A DNA stretch of 64,000 bases, taken from NCBI GenBank assembly GCA_022508245.1, contig JAFLVO010000005.1, positions 1 through 64,000 of the forward strand, written 5' to 3'. A model generated the notes under the pieces. It was not told the origin of the DNA and ran no database searches. It was given only the letters and a program-made list of their open reading frames with translations. This DNA comes from Clostridiales bacterium (GTDB lineage: Bacteria; Bacillota; Clostridia; Christensenellales; Borkfalkiaceae). This document shows positions 51,821 to 61,660 of this stretch, in pieces. The translations under genes and the position numbers were made by a program. Every line of letters begins with the position of its first letter. Positions within the stretch are counted from its first letter, which is position 1.

Positions 51821-54703
51821 ATGAAAAGAAAATGCGCAAGACTATTTGTTTTTTTATTTGCGATTTGCGCCTTATGCTTTGCGGCGTTTGGAGTTGCAGC
51901 TTGCAAAAATAAAAATCAAGATCATAAGCATACCTACGGCGAATGGCAGATAACAAAACCTACCGAAACAGAAGTCGGCAGTGCAGTTAAAACTTGCTCA
52001 ACTTGTGAAACAAATGAGGAAGGCCATACCATAACAGTTACGCTTCCCATACTCGGTAATGAAGGCTACACAAAATCAGCAGATACCGCAACTTGCGAAG
52101 CAGGCGGAGAAATCGTATATACCATTCATATAAATAATGAAACAATTTCCTTTGCAATAAAATCTTCGGCAAAAGGTCATTCTTTTAATGAAGATTTTTG
52201 GTTAGGCGACGGTTTTACTCATTGGCATGGCGCATCTTGCGGACACAATGTAAAGGGCAATGAAGCGCCTTGCGTTGCTGAAAACGACGATACAAACTGT
52301 GATATTTGCGGCTATCCTATCCATCAACATACCTATCAATGGGGCGGTGATGAAAACGAACATTGGCTTGAACCCACTTGTTGCGATACAGCTGAAATAA
52401 AGGATAAGGGTTCACATATCGACAATGACAATGACGATGTGTGTGAAATTTGCAGTAGAAAGGTTAAACATACTCACAAGTACAGCAAGGATTGGACTTT
52501 TGACGAAAACGCACATTGGCATGCGCCTACCTGTACAGATATAACTGAGGGCTCAGACGAAGCCGAGCATACGTTTGAAAACGGTATTTGCGAGTGCGGT
52601 GCAATAGAAGTTGAAACAAACGCATACAGAATCCTGAAAGAAAAAGCAGATTTGCGGGATAGTTATGCGGATTGGCTCAATTCTATAAAAGCAAAAGACG
52701 TAAGAAATGTCACTGTGAGTGAATCGGGTGATGTCATATATGTTTATAGCAACGGCACAACGGAAGCAGTTTATGTCGCTGAAAGAACTGTAAGAGTAAA
52801 GGCAGTAGCTTCGGGCGAAGGCATTGCTCATGTTTGGATAATGCTTTCATTATACAAAGACGGCGAATATCAGGAAATAAATGGTATGTACGCTTTGGGT
52901 ATTGCAGAAACAGACGAAGACGGCATTGCGGAAATCACGTTCATACCTATTAGCGGATACACTTCACAAAATGTTGACTACCGCGTAAGACTCGCAGAGA
53001 AAAAGGATATTGCCACTTATCTTGGAGTATCTGAAGAATACGCACCCAAGCCTATTCCTAACAGGTACACAGCAACAGGACAAAGTGACAGCTTTATAAC
53101 AGTGGAAGTAAATGAAAATGCTATTTTAGATAATGTTATAGGTCAATTAGGGTTTGCTTTCTCAAAAGGTTGGGATGCTTACGAACAATTTAGCCTTCCT
53201 TACGCAAGGTATTTCGAAGATCCAATGAACGCAGAGAGCACGATAAAGGAAGTGGATACAACATTTGAATTCACAACTTCGGGCGGCGAACTGTTTGACT
53301 ATTTCTACTTTATACCTTCGAATAAATACTCCTTTGCAAGCGCGGATAGTACATTTACGCCCGAGCAGCTTGCTGTTATTGAAAAAAACTTTGGAATTGC
53401 CGCATCAGGAGTATATAAAATTTATTTTGAAGTAGAAGAAGGAGCTAATGCAACTTTATATTATTGGAATGAGGGCGGCGTAAATTTGGGCGCATACCAT
53501 GTTACTAAAACTGACGGGACACCCTCAGATGACTACATAACCTCCATATCGGGCGGTACGGCAGGCACGGGTAAATTTACGGGTGCTAACTATGTAAATG
53601 TAGTAATTGAGCCTGAAAACGGATTAAGGTTATTCCAATTCGGATTGCTTTGTGATACCGCATGTAAAGTAAAAATAACTGTTGAAAGAACAGGCGATTA
53701 TGTAGAAGAAACAACCAATACGACATTGGGTGTTGGCGAAGCAAACAGTGTTGAAACGTATATTGTAGGCTACAGAACAAAAGATGTTACTTTAAAAAAT
53801 GTTTCCACTGGTTTGTATGCCATATCCGTAATTCCTACAGATTCATCAACTTCCAAAGGTGCAGGCAATTTGGTTGCCTATACTACTACTGCAAATAAAG
53901 TTATGTTGTGGGAAAACAGCCAATATAAAGGCATAATCGAAATCCTTTCAACAGATAAAAAACTAACCGTAGAAAATAACGGCTTTGCATTTAATGGAAA
54001 AATAATGCTTGAACCTTACGAATTACCCGAGTTAGTGGCGGATACCACAATGTACATACCCATTTCTAATGAATCGGGAAGTGCGTACGATGTTCCGCTT
54101 GATGAGACTGTAACAGCAGGTCAGTATCTTATAGATATAACTCTGTCGGGAAGTTTAGCGGCAGGAAAAATGTACAATGTTACGGTTATTGTTGGTGAAA
54201 ACAAATATGCGATTACAACAACGTCCGTCGCATCAAGTGTAACCTATTCTGCATATATTCAAATTCCGGAAGGAGCCGGACATATCAGAATTGTAAGTAA
54301 TAATACATCTTACAATACATTAACTGCGTATGTAAAATTATCTGCGCAACATGGAGTAGTAGTAGGTGTGCCTACAAATGTTGTTTATGAAACGACTTCT
54401 ACGCTTGATGATGAAAAGTTTTATTCGTTTATTGCTCCCAAAGAGGGAACATACAGAATTACATTAACGCTTAATAGTGAGGCAGTAAAGAGTAAAGACT
54501 TTTATTATATGCGAGTAGAAAATGCCTACAATTCAGAACAAATAATTATTTCAAATGGAATTAGAGAAAATACTAGTCAAATCATAACAACTGCATCAGG
54601 CACATTTGAAATGCAGGAAGGAGTCGAAATAGTTTTAAAGTTTACAAGAACAAGAAGTGTACTATTTAATTTCGATTTTGTTATTGAATTTATTGAAGAT
54701 TAA
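51821..54703 (+). CDS. Large exported lipoprotein with His/Cys-rich repeats
   Basis: A 960-residue lipoprotein: signal peptide with lipobox GVAAC (Cys28). Residues about 33-265 hold an HxY..W opening (HKHTYGEWQ) and repeated units of the form DENxHWxxxTC (GDENEHWLEPTC, FDENAHWHAPTC) and CDICGYPI or CEICSRKV, with Cys pairs and many His. Such units look like small metal-binding or disulfide modules. Residues about 265-960 are beta-rich repeat domains without recognised catalysis. Codon and base use is more AT-rich than in the genes before 51 kb. It is probably surface-exposed; the ligand is unknown. Confidence 0.78.
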   Translation: MKRKCARLFVFLFAICALCFAAFGVAACKNKNQDHKHTYGEWQITKPTETEVGSAVKTCSTCETNEEGHTITVTLPILGNEGYTKSADTATCEAGGEIVYTIHINNETISFAIKSSAKGHSFNEDFWLGDGFTHWHGASCGHNVKGNEAPCVAENDDTNCDICGYPIHQHTYQWGGDENEHWLEPTCCDTAEIKDKGSHIDNDNDDVCEICSRKVKHTHKYSKDWTFDENAHWHAPTCTDITEGSDEAEHTFENGICECGAIEVETNAYRILKEKADLRDSYADWLNSIKAKDVRNVTVSESGDVIYVYSNGTTEAVYVAERTVRVKAVASGEGIAHVWIMLSLYKDGEYQEINGMYALGIAETDEDGIAEITFIPISGYTSQNVDYRVRLAEKKDIATYLGVSEEYAPKPIPNRYTATGQSDSFITVEVNENAILDNVIGQLGFAFSKGWDAYEQFSLPYARYFEDPMNAESTIKEVDTTFEFTTSGGELFDYFYFIPSNKYSFASADSTFTPEQLAVIEKNFGIAASGVYKIYFEVEEGANATLYYWNEGGVNLGAYHVTKTDGTPSDDYITSISGGTAGTGKFTGANYVNVVIEPENGLRLFQFGLLCDTACKVKITVERTGDYVEETTNTTLGVGEANSVETYIVGYRTKDVTLKNVSTGLYAISVIPTDSSTSKGAGNLVAYTTTANKVMLWENSQYKGIIEILSTDKKLTVENNGFAFNGKIMLEPYELPELVADTTMYIPISNESGSAYDVPLDETVTAGQYLIDITLSGSLAAGKMYNVTVIVGENKYAITTTSVASSVTYSAYIQIPEGAGHIRIVSNNTSYNTLTAYVKLSAQHGVVVGVPTNVVYETTSTLDDEKFYSFIAPKEGTYRITLTLNSEAVKSKDFYYMRVENAYNSEQIIISNGIRENTSQIITTASGTFEMQEGVEIVLKFTRTRSVLFNFDFVIEFIED

Positions 54704-54770
54704 AAATCTGGTAGTAATGTTTTTCCACTTAGGCAAAACAACTATAATAATTTTTTTAGGAGGTAGGAAT

Positions 54771-57500
54771 ATGATTTCCTCACAGAAAAAAAGGAAATTA
54801 GCACTCGTCGCACTTTCCGCATGTGCGACACTCTGCATAGCCGGAACTGCTGGCTATGTGAACAATAACTACGCACATACGGCTTATGCCGCTACTGCGC
54901 AGTATGCTGTAACGGAAAATTTACCCAATTGGGGCTCCCAAACGGTATCAGCAAGCAAGCCCGCTACATTAAGCTATAGCGGAGTTACGGCTGGTCAGTA
55001 CATGCTCAATGTTAAAGTTACAAGCGGTATCACTGATGAGTTCTTTGCAAGCATGACAGCAACCGTAGCGGGAGAGGAGACGGTGTATCTTTCGTACAAC
55101 GGCTCAACACAAACATTCTACGGCGTTGTAACAATTAACAGCGCAAGCGGCTCAATCGAACTTAATACAGATTGGACGAAAGACTTGACCGTAGAGCCTG
55201 AACTCGCAGATTTGTATATCGGAAGCGGAAACGATTATGCAATAGGCGATTTAAAGCTTTCGGCGTCCACCCCCTTAAAGCTTAAGCTCGACGGCTTGAC
55301 CAATGGCAATTACAGAGTTCTGGTTGATTTAGGATTTGAGCTACTTGGAGCTGGCGAGTACATTGAAGTAGGAGTTAACGACGATGACTACAACCGACTG
55401 ACAAAAAACGACAACTACTTCTCGGCCTATAGCGGTACATTGACCGTTACAGACGCATCAACCTATTTGAATATCACTACAAATAGGGAATCTCCCGTTT
55501 TAGTTTCCGTAATTATGGAAAAGCAGGCAGAAATTAAAGCTCTTCCTCAAACGGCAACCCTTGAAATGTGGACAGCTGTAACCTATTCTTACGTGCCTGC
55601 TGCAACTGGCTTTTATGCAATGTCGGTAGCTTCGAATGATGCAGCGGCAGAAGTATCAGTAACCCTTAAAACAAGCGTAGACAGCTTTGACGGATTATAT
55701 ATACCCGACAATTCTTATCCTATGTATATGGAGCAGGGCACAACGTATTACGTAGAAGCTGTTCTTACAAATTCATCGAACGACTCTTCGGCAGAAGTTA
55801 CGCTGAACGTAGTAAATTGGAACGCTCCTAAGATTGAAGAGAACAATGTTGTTTACGCACCTGTATCCGCATACGGCAAACCCATTAAAGAATTGACGTT
55901 GAAGGTGGATGCTGGCACTTATAATCTCGCCCTTATGGAAGTACCGTTCTCGTTCTATATGAGAGGGGAAACTATAATTGCACACATAGGCAATCAAGAA
56001 ATTTATCTTGACCCTATGAACAACTACACGTCCGAAGTTGAAATTACAAGCGCAGACACGACTATATACTTCACTTCTTCATCGGACCAATATATTGCAG
56101 TTGGCGTTAGCCTTGTAGTTCCCGAAGTAAGATACTACATAAATCTTAACGAACCTACAAGTATAACACTTCCCGCAGCAGCTTCGGCAGAGGAGCCTAC
56201 GCAGGTAGCTTACTACGTTGAAGGTGCAGGTGTAGGTTACTATACTGTAACTATCAGCGGACTTACGGCATCAAGCAAGATTAAGTTGTTCACAAGCACT
56301 TCCGACGTTGAAATTATCGGTTTCAATAAGACCGAAGGCAGCTTTGTTCTTAAGTACTACGCTGAGGACTTTGCTTTGATTTTCGCAAACTATGGCGCAG
56401 AAGAAACCTTCACGGCAACCGTTTCAATGACCTTTGAGACTATTTCTCTTGGTGCAAATGAAATAACTGTTAAAGCCGGTGAAACAAAGACTTACTTTAT
56501 GGAAAGACTTGCCGCAGGTAACTATGCAATCAAAGTAAACAATGACAGCATTGCTGTTGCAGTAGAGAATGAAGCTGTTACAGATGGTATGTTCACTGTA
56601 ACCGAATTGCAGGACAACGAAGGCCTTGTAATGATAACCTTCACTAACAACGGTGAAGCAGATTTAACTGTCACTGTAATGGTAACCCCCGAGTATACAA
56701 TGACGCTCAACACGCTCACAACCCTTAAAGTAGAGGGCGAGTCGCAGTATATGGCTTATTACATTGCCAATGTACCCGCAGGTATGTATTCTGTAACGCT
56801 TGATCTGCCCGAAGGTATGGAAGTAATGGTAACTGCGAATGGTGATTACGCTATATTCTACGCTAATAAGACTGGCTCGTTTGAAGTATATAGCGCTGGT
56901 TACTTAGCTTTGAGATTCAGCTGCGCCAACTATGGTGTAGGAACGGAATTCAAGGTATTAGTCAAGGCAGTTGAAGGTGATATGAAGCTCGGCGAAGCTC
57001 AAAGCGTTGAGTTATCTTCAACCAATATCTCCAATGCTTATATATTGAAAGGACTTGCAACGGGCGAATACAAGTTGTCCGTACTTCCTGAAGGCGTAAC
57101 GGCTTATGTTGACGGTAATGCTGTTGAAGGTGGCATGTTCAGCATTTGGGGCGATACTTGCGTCATCACTTTCGTTTACAGTGGCACAACAAGCGCTACG
57201 TTCACTGCAACGGTTACTCCCGCCAACATGTTAACGCTTGGCGAAAAGACTGAAATTACCATAGATGCATGGTCTTTCTCAAAGACGTATTTCATGGAAC
57301 TTGAAGAAGGCGAGTACATAATCGAACTTACTTTATCTGACGGTACGATGATTCAGGTATCTATGGATGGAGATACTTTACTTAATTATGGCGAAACAAA
57401 AGGAACGGTCTTTGTGGATAGCGGTTATATTGCTTTCACATTTGAAACTAACACTTTTGAAGAAGTAACTTTCAGTGTAGTTGTTAAGGCTGCTGAATAA
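54771..57500 (+). CDS. Large secreted beta-repeat protein
   Basis: A 909-residue exported protein. The track start at 54657 overlaps the previous gene; TAGGAGGT before the ATG at 54771 gives a proper signal peptide (MISSQKKRKLALVALSACATL) with a likely cut after HTAYA. The rest is at least seven beta-rich repeats of about 100 residues around the pattern LxAGxYxIxV (for example AAGNYAIKVNNDSI, PAGMYSVTLDLPEG, ATGEYKLSVLPEGV). It has no lipobox, sortase motif or membrane tail, so it is presumably released or wall-bound non-covalently. The same repeat style occurs at the C-terminal ends of its neighbours. Confidence 0.75.
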   Translation: MISSQKKRKLALVALSACATLCIAGTAGYVNNNYAHTAYAATAQYAVTENLPNWGSQTVSASKPATLSYSGVTAGQYMLNVKVTSGITDEFFASMTATVAGEETVYLSYNGSTQTFYGVVTINSASGSIELNTDWTKDLTVEPELADLYIGSGNDYAIGDLKLSASTPLKLKLDGLTNGNYRVLVDLGFELLGAGEYIEVGVNDDDYNRLTKNDNYFSAYSGTLTVTDASTYLNITTNRESPVLVSVIMEKQAEIKALPQTATLEMWTAVTYSYVPAATGFYAMSVASNDAAAEVSVTLKTSVDSFDGLYIPDNSYPMYMEQGTTYYVEAVLTNSSNDSSAEVTLNVVNWNAPKIEENNVVYAPVSAYGKPIKELTLKVDAGTYNLALMEVPFSFYMRGETIIAHIGNQEIYLDPMNNYTSEVEITSADTTIYFTSSSDQYIAVGVSLVVPEVRYYINLNEPTSITLPAAASAEEPTQVAYYVEGAGVGYYTVTISGLTASSKIKLFTSTSDVEIIGFNKTEGSFVLKYYAEDFALIFANYGAEETFTATVSMTFETISLGANEITVKAGETKTYFMERLAAGNYAIKVNNDSIAVAVENEAVTDGMFTVTELQDNEGLVMITFTNNGEADLTVTVMVTPEYTMTLNTLTTLKVEGESQYMAYYIANVPAGMYSVTLDLPEGMEVMVTANGDYAIFYANKTGSFEVYSAGYLALRFSCANYGVGTEFKVLVKAVEGDMKLGEAQSVELSSTNISNAYILKGLATGEYKLSVLPEGVTAYVDGNAVEGGMFSIWGDTCVITFVYSGTTSATFTATVTPANMLTLGEKTEITIDAWSFSKTYFMELEEGEYIIELTLSDGTMIQVSMDGDTLLNYGETKGTVFVDSGYIAFTFETNTFEEVTFSVVVKAAE

Positions 57501-57516
57501 AAACTAATCGGCCAAT

Positions 57517-57567
57517 CCCGATTTACCGCTTCGGCGGTAAATCGGGTAAGTTGGCTTTATTTTTATG
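57517..57567 (+). terminator. Terminator after the 909-aa secreted protein
   Basis: CCCGATTTACCGC ttcg GCGGTAAATCGGG, a 13-bp perfect stem capped by a UUCG tetraloop, flanked by GGCCAA/TTGGC and followed by TTTATTTTTAT. Confidence 0.92.
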
Positions 57568-57602
57568 TAAAAAATTAAAAAATTGAAATAAAGGTAATAA
57601 AA

Positions 57603-58688
57603 ATGAAAAATATAAAAAAAATTATTGCAGTGCTTGGATTAAGTGCTTGTGTAGCGCTTGGCGCAGTAGGCTTTACCTCTTGCCAAGGAACAGTAGGTGA
57701 GACAGGCAAATCTGCATATGAAATTTGGCTTGATAATGGATATGCTGGAAGCGAAACAGACTTCCTTGAGTGGCTGAAAGGCGAAAAGGGTGACCAAGGC
57801 GAAAAGGGTGACCAAGGCGAAAAAGGTGACCAAGGCGAAAAAGGTGACCAAGGCGAAAAGGGTGACCAAGGCGAAAAGGGTGACCAAGGCGAAAAGGGTG
57901 ATACGGGTGCAACTGGCAAATCTGCTTATGAAATTTGGCTGGAAAATGGAAATACAGGCACGGAAGAAGATTTTCTTGAGTGGTTAAAAGGTGCTTGTGA
58001 CTGTGAACATAGTGGTGGTGAGATTACCCCCAATGAACCTTTCAGCGCTGAAATTAGTGTTACCGCTAACAGTACATACAATATGCCTATATCTGGTATA
58101 AGTGCCGGAGTTCATGTCATTGAGGCAGATCTCGGCGAAACTAAGCTCACTACAGGTAGATTGCAGGCAAATATTGGTGAAATAACAGAGGCAGGCGCAA
58201 AGTCAGAACTTGTTTTCAGTGAAAGCCGTTGCACAGACGGTCACAATGTCTATTACGGTTATATACAAATTGCCGAAGATGATAGTGCAATCACTTTCAA
58301 AGCTATAAACGAAAATGTTAATGCTATCGTATATATCAAAGATTGGGTGATGCCCACACTCACAGCTGATACTCCCACTGAAATGCCTGTAAACCAATAC
58401 GGTACAGCTGATGAAAATTTAATCAAAATTAAACTTGATTCTTCAATAGCTGTAGGCGAATATAAAATATTTATAAATGGCGATTCATCTATAAGTAATG
58501 CAGTTAAATTCTTTGTCGGTACAAAATCTGTTTCTATAACAGTATCAAATTATAACGGTAATAAAACTATAAGTATTACTGACGATGACCTTAGTGGCGG
58601 TGAAGTATTCATTTATTTAATAGTAGGAGGATCGAATAATTCTTATAGGCAAATTAATCCTGTTACTGTTACACTTACAAAGGCTTAA
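57603..58688 (+). CDS. Collagen-like lipoprotein
   Basis: A 361-residue lipoprotein with lipobox FTSC (Cys27). Residues about 36-60 (GKSAYEIWLDNGYAGSETDF) and about 103-127 (GKSAYEIWLENGNTGTEEDF) are near-identical modules that flank a Gly-X-Y tract of six GEKGDQ units plus GEKGDTGATG. The C-terminal 200 residues are beta-rich and resemble the repeats of the neighbouring secreted proteins. Collagen tracts form triple helices and may act as stalks lifting the C-terminal domain off the membrane (inference). ORFs called antisense to the tract are artefacts of the repeat. Confidence 0.85.
   Translation: MKNIKKIIAVLGLSACVALGAVGFTSCQGTVGETGKSAYEIWLDNGYAGSETDFLEWLKGEKGDQGEKGDQGEKGDQGEKGDQGEKGDQGEKGDQGEKGDTGATGKSAYEIWLENGNTGTEEDFLEWLKGACDCEHSGGEITPNEPFSAEISVTANSTYNMPISGISAGVHVIEADLGETKLTTGRLQANIGEITEAGAKSELVFSESRCTDGHNVYYGYIQIAEDDSAITFKAINENVNAIVYIKDWVMPTLTADTPTEMPVNQYGTADENLIKIKLDSSIAVGEYKIFINGDSSISNAVKFFVGTKSVSITVSNYNGNKTISITDDDLSGGEVFIYLIVGGSNNSYRQINPVTVTLTKA
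57780..57905 (+). repeat. 18-bp tandem repeat encoding the collagen-like tract
   Basis: Six almost identical copies of GGCGAAAAGGGTGACCAA (variation only at the AAG/AAA lysine codon) followed by a seventh ending in ACG. Such tracts change length by slippage, so copy number probably varies between strains. Confidence 0.93.
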
Positions 58689-58739
58689 TTTTAACTTTTA
58701 ATTTTTCATTTTATATTCTATTTAATAACTTATAAACAT

Positions 58740-58780
58740 ACTTCCCGTTTACTGCATGAGTATTGCAACAAATGGGAAGT
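58740..58780. repeat. Inverted repeat after the collagen-like gene
   Basis: ACTTCCCGTTT and AAATGGGAAGT form an 11-bp stem with one G-U pair around a 19-base loop. Without a T-run it is only a weak terminator candidate; it might also be a leader structure for the next gene. Confidence 0.4.
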
Positions 58781-58836
58781 TAAAAACATTTTATCAGAAG
58801 TGCAAAAGACAACTGAATATTTTTCTGGAGGAGTAA

Positions 58837-61125
58837 ATGCTAAGAACAAGAAGACAGCCTAAGGTCTTTATCTGCGTTCTGATAGTATTATGCATTATTT
58901 TCGGGTTTACTGCTTGCGATAAGCAAAAAAATTCGCCCGAAAAACTATCCGCACCAATAATAACGTTGAATCAATCGGCGGGTGTAATATCTTGGAACGC
59001 TGTATTAAACGCCGATGGCTACGAGGTGTATGAGGGAGCAACTCTTGTTTCTTCTCAGACCGAAACTACATATACGATAACAAAAACTGAAATAGGGATT
59101 TACAAATATACAGTTAAGGCAACAAGTACGGACATTAATTATATAACTAGCGATGCCTCAAACGAAGTAACTTATACTTATTCGAGTTCCGAAGTGACTC
59201 CAACGCAGCTTACTGCGCCTACGATAACACTTGTCGGCAACTTAATAACTTGGAACACGATTGAAAATGCTAGCCACTATGAAGTTTACGAAGGAAATAT
59301 CATTGTTGCAAGAGTAGTTGCTACGAGTTACACTATCAATAAAACGGCGGTGGGAGTATATAGCTATTCAGTTAAAGCTGCCAGCAGTAATCCCAACTAT
59401 CTGACGAGTGAGAAGTCAAACGTTGAACAGTATACAGTTGTAGATTCTTCTCAAAATACAAAACTTGCCGCACCGCAGATTTCTTTGGATGAAGAAAAGG
59501 GTGTAATAACTTGGAACGAAGTAGAGCACGCTACGGGCTATATAGTTATGGAAAACGGTATGGCTGTTTCCTCTGTAACCGAAACGAGTTATACCATTAC
59601 GCAAACGGTTGTAGGCACTTATTCGTATACGGTAAGAGCAACAAGCACAAATCCTGCATATACAACAAGCGATAATTCCAATGAGGAGAGCTATACTGTA
59701 AAGGCAACGTCGCTTAAAGCTCCGCAAATAGAGCTTAACGGAAATGTCCTGATTTGGAAACCAGTAGCAAATGCCGTTAGCTACGATATTTACGAGAGCG
59801 GGCGCAAGATTGCAAATTTAGAGCAACCTTTACCGGAAGAGCAAGAAGACGGAACAGAGAAAGTTCCCGATGTTACGTATGCGGTATCACCTCTGGCTTA
59901 TGGTAAGTATACTTATACGGTTGTTGCTATCAGCAACAGTACACAGTACTTATCAAGTGGACATTCTAACGAAGTTGAGTATGAGTATGTAGATACCAAG
60001 CCTGCTCTTGCCGCCCCCGTAATTACGCTTAACAATGCAGCAGGAATAATTACCTGGGAAGCGGTAGAGAACGCAGACGGTTATGAAATCTACGAAAACG
60101 GCAGACGTAACGGCGAATACACAACAGAACTTTCCTATCAGATTAGGCGTATGAATCCCGGCGTATACACCTATGCAGTTCGCGCAACGGATAGCAATGG
60201 CGAATATAAAGCAAGTGTGCCTTCCCAAGCTGTATCGTATACTGTTGTGGCAACCGAAATGACTTTCAACGTAAGTGTTGTAGTCCCGGACGGTTATGCG
60301 ACGAGTATTTTTACAATCGGACTGTACAAAGGCGATGAGGAAATAGAAAGCAAAGAGCTGAACACCCAATCGCTTGACGGAGGTGACATAGTATCGTTTA
60401 CCGTAATGTCAGACGAGTATACTGCCAAAATCAAGTCGTCTGTTGCAAGCGGCTATACTGCTACGCAGGCTACATTATCGGCGGAAAATCCTAACGGAGT
60501 AATAAGGATAATTCAAGTCGGCAGTAATACGCTTAAAACAGGAACGAACAGCTTTTCGGTTAGAAATGAAGATCAAGAAGGTACAGAGCAAAACTTTGTA
60601 TTCATAGCTGAAAAGAGCGGTTATTATACGATACGCACCACCGACAAGCTGGGAATGTACATTTTGCTTGACGATATAATATTTATCGACAGCGGAGCAG
60701 GAATGTGCGTAAATTCAATAAAGCTTATCGCAGGTCAGGTTGTTGCCGTTACTGTTGTTGGATGGGATACAGGAAACTACACCTTTATAATTGAAGAAGG
60801 CGAGGCTAAACAGGATTTAGTTGTAGGAACAAATAGCAATATCACGAGTAATCCCGCAAACTTTATTATAGGCGGAACGGAAAGCTGTACGCGCTATTTG
60901 ACTCTTGAGGAAGATACAACGTTTATTTTCTTCTTCCCGACTGCAACAATCGGCACAAGAATCGTAAATGTAACCATAAACGGGGTCGAATACGAATTTG
61001 ACGGTAATGAGAATTGCCAAAAACTGATACGAATAGAAGCAGGCACAGATATAGAAATAGAAATTTCCGTTTACGGCAGTAATTTCGAGAGCAGAGCGAT
61101 ATCGTTCTTTGTAGTCAAATATTGA
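58837..61125 (+). CDS. Lipoprotein with five fibronectin-III-like repeats
   Basis: A 762-residue lipoprotein with signal peptide and lipobox GFTAC (Cys27). Five modules of about 85 residues follow, each opening L(S/T/A/K)APxIxL and containing ITWNxVxNAxGYEVYEG and a TSY-TIxxTxxGxYxYTVKAxS end. A sixth beta domain and a C-terminal domain of about 200 residues (KSGYYTIRTTDKLGMYIL) come last. One module is shared with the lipoprotein at 47403. It resembles extracellular adhesive or carbohydrate-associated proteins; no catalytic site was seen. GGAGGAG precedes the ATG. Confidence 0.82.
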   Translation: MLRTRRQPKVFICVLIVLCIIFGFTACDKQKNSPEKLSAPIITLNQSAGVISWNAVLNADGYEVYEGATLVSSQTETTYTITKTEIGIYKYTVKATSTDINYITSDASNEVTYTYSSSEVTPTQLTAPTITLVGNLITWNTIENASHYEVYEGNIIVARVVATSYTINKTAVGVYSYSVKAASSNPNYLTSEKSNVEQYTVVDSSQNTKLAAPQISLDEEKGVITWNEVEHATGYIVMENGMAVSSVTETSYTITQTVVGTYSYTVRATSTNPAYTTSDNSNEESYTVKATSLKAPQIELNGNVLIWKPVANAVSYDIYESGRKIANLEQPLPEEQEDGTEKVPDVTYAVSPLAYGKYTYTVVAISNSTQYLSSGHSNEVEYEYVDTKPALAAPVITLNNAAGIITWEAVENADGYEIYENGRRNGEYTTELSYQIRRMNPGVYTYAVRATDSNGEYKASVPSQAVSYTVVATEMTFNVSVVVPDGYATSIFTIGLYKGDEEIESKELNTQSLDGGDIVSFTVMSDEYTAKIKSSVASGYTATQATLSAENPNGVIRIIQVGSNTLKTGTNSFSVRNEDQEGTEQNFVFIAEKSGYYTIRTTDKLGMYILLDDIIFIDSGAGMCVNSIKLIAGQVVAVTVVGWDTGNYTFIIEEGEAKQDLVVGTNSNITSNPANFIIGGTESCTRYLTLEEDTTFIFFFPTATIGTRIVNVTINGVEYEFDGNENCQKLIRIEAGTDIEIEISVYGSNFESRAISFFVVKY

Positions 61126-61599
61126 AAACCAAAGTACAAACTTTTTGCTGGTTCGTATCCTAATGTGACACTCAAAAACTGTCCCGTATGATTTATTCAT
61201 GCGGGATAGCAAACACACGATGAAGTTCTTTTTCATATAGAACACCACACTTTTTAAAGGTATCGGGCAACAAGGTTTTGAATGTTGCCTGTTGCCCGAT
61301 ACCCCAATTTACTTTGATGTAAAATACTAAAAAGTTCAAATTAATTTGCCACGTAAAGAATAACAGCACCGGGTTAATAGCGTGGTGCGATAGTAATTTA
61401 TGAATATGCGGTTTAGCGGTATGCCGAACCGTATATTTTTTGTTAAGCTATAGTTTGATACTGCGGGAAATCACGTGCTCGATTCTATGTACATTCCGGA
61501 AGACGAAGAAGATAAAAAAACAGTCTATTATTAATAGTTAATAATTTGAATGCCCAAAAGGTACCAATGGTATCTTTTTTACCCATTTTGGTAAAAAAT
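61126..61599. other. Gap with two strong stem-loops and a possible gene remnant
   Basis: No intact gene. TCCCGTATGA/TCATGCGGGA (61182-61206) and the perfect 14-bp arms GGTATCGGGCAACA/TGTTGCCCGATACC (61259-61303) are hairpins that may end the 762-aa lipoprotein transcript. At about 61454-61534 an open stretch reads AGNHVLDSMYIPEDEEDKK and ends VYY-stop, with no start; it looks like the C-terminal scrap of a decayed gene. At 61557-61580 a weaker hairpin with a T-run (GGTACC aat GGTATCTTTTTT) follows. Confidence 0.5.
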
Positions 61600-61627
61600 A
61601 AGGGTTTTCGGATGTCCGAAAACCCTT
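61600..61627 (-). terminator. Terminator of the NifU-like/GGGtGRT operon
   Basis: AAGGGTTTTCGGA and TCCGAAAACCCTT form a 13-bp stem; on the minus strand it is followed by TTATTTTTTACC. It lies 34 bases after the GGGtGRT stop codon. Confidence 0.88.
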
Positions 61628-61660
61628 AAATTCGCCTTTTTTGCTGTTTTTTGACTGTTT

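Noticed and set aside
57780-57905. Regular short repeats resembling a CRISPR array
   Set aside because: The units are contiguous 18-mers without spacers and encode an in-frame GEKGDQ collagen tract.
57575-57919. Antisense ORFs (114, 82 and 79 aa) over the collagen tract
   Set aside because: They exist only because an 18-bp repeat keeps all frames open; composition is a repeated oligopeptide, and no ribosome binding sites were seen.
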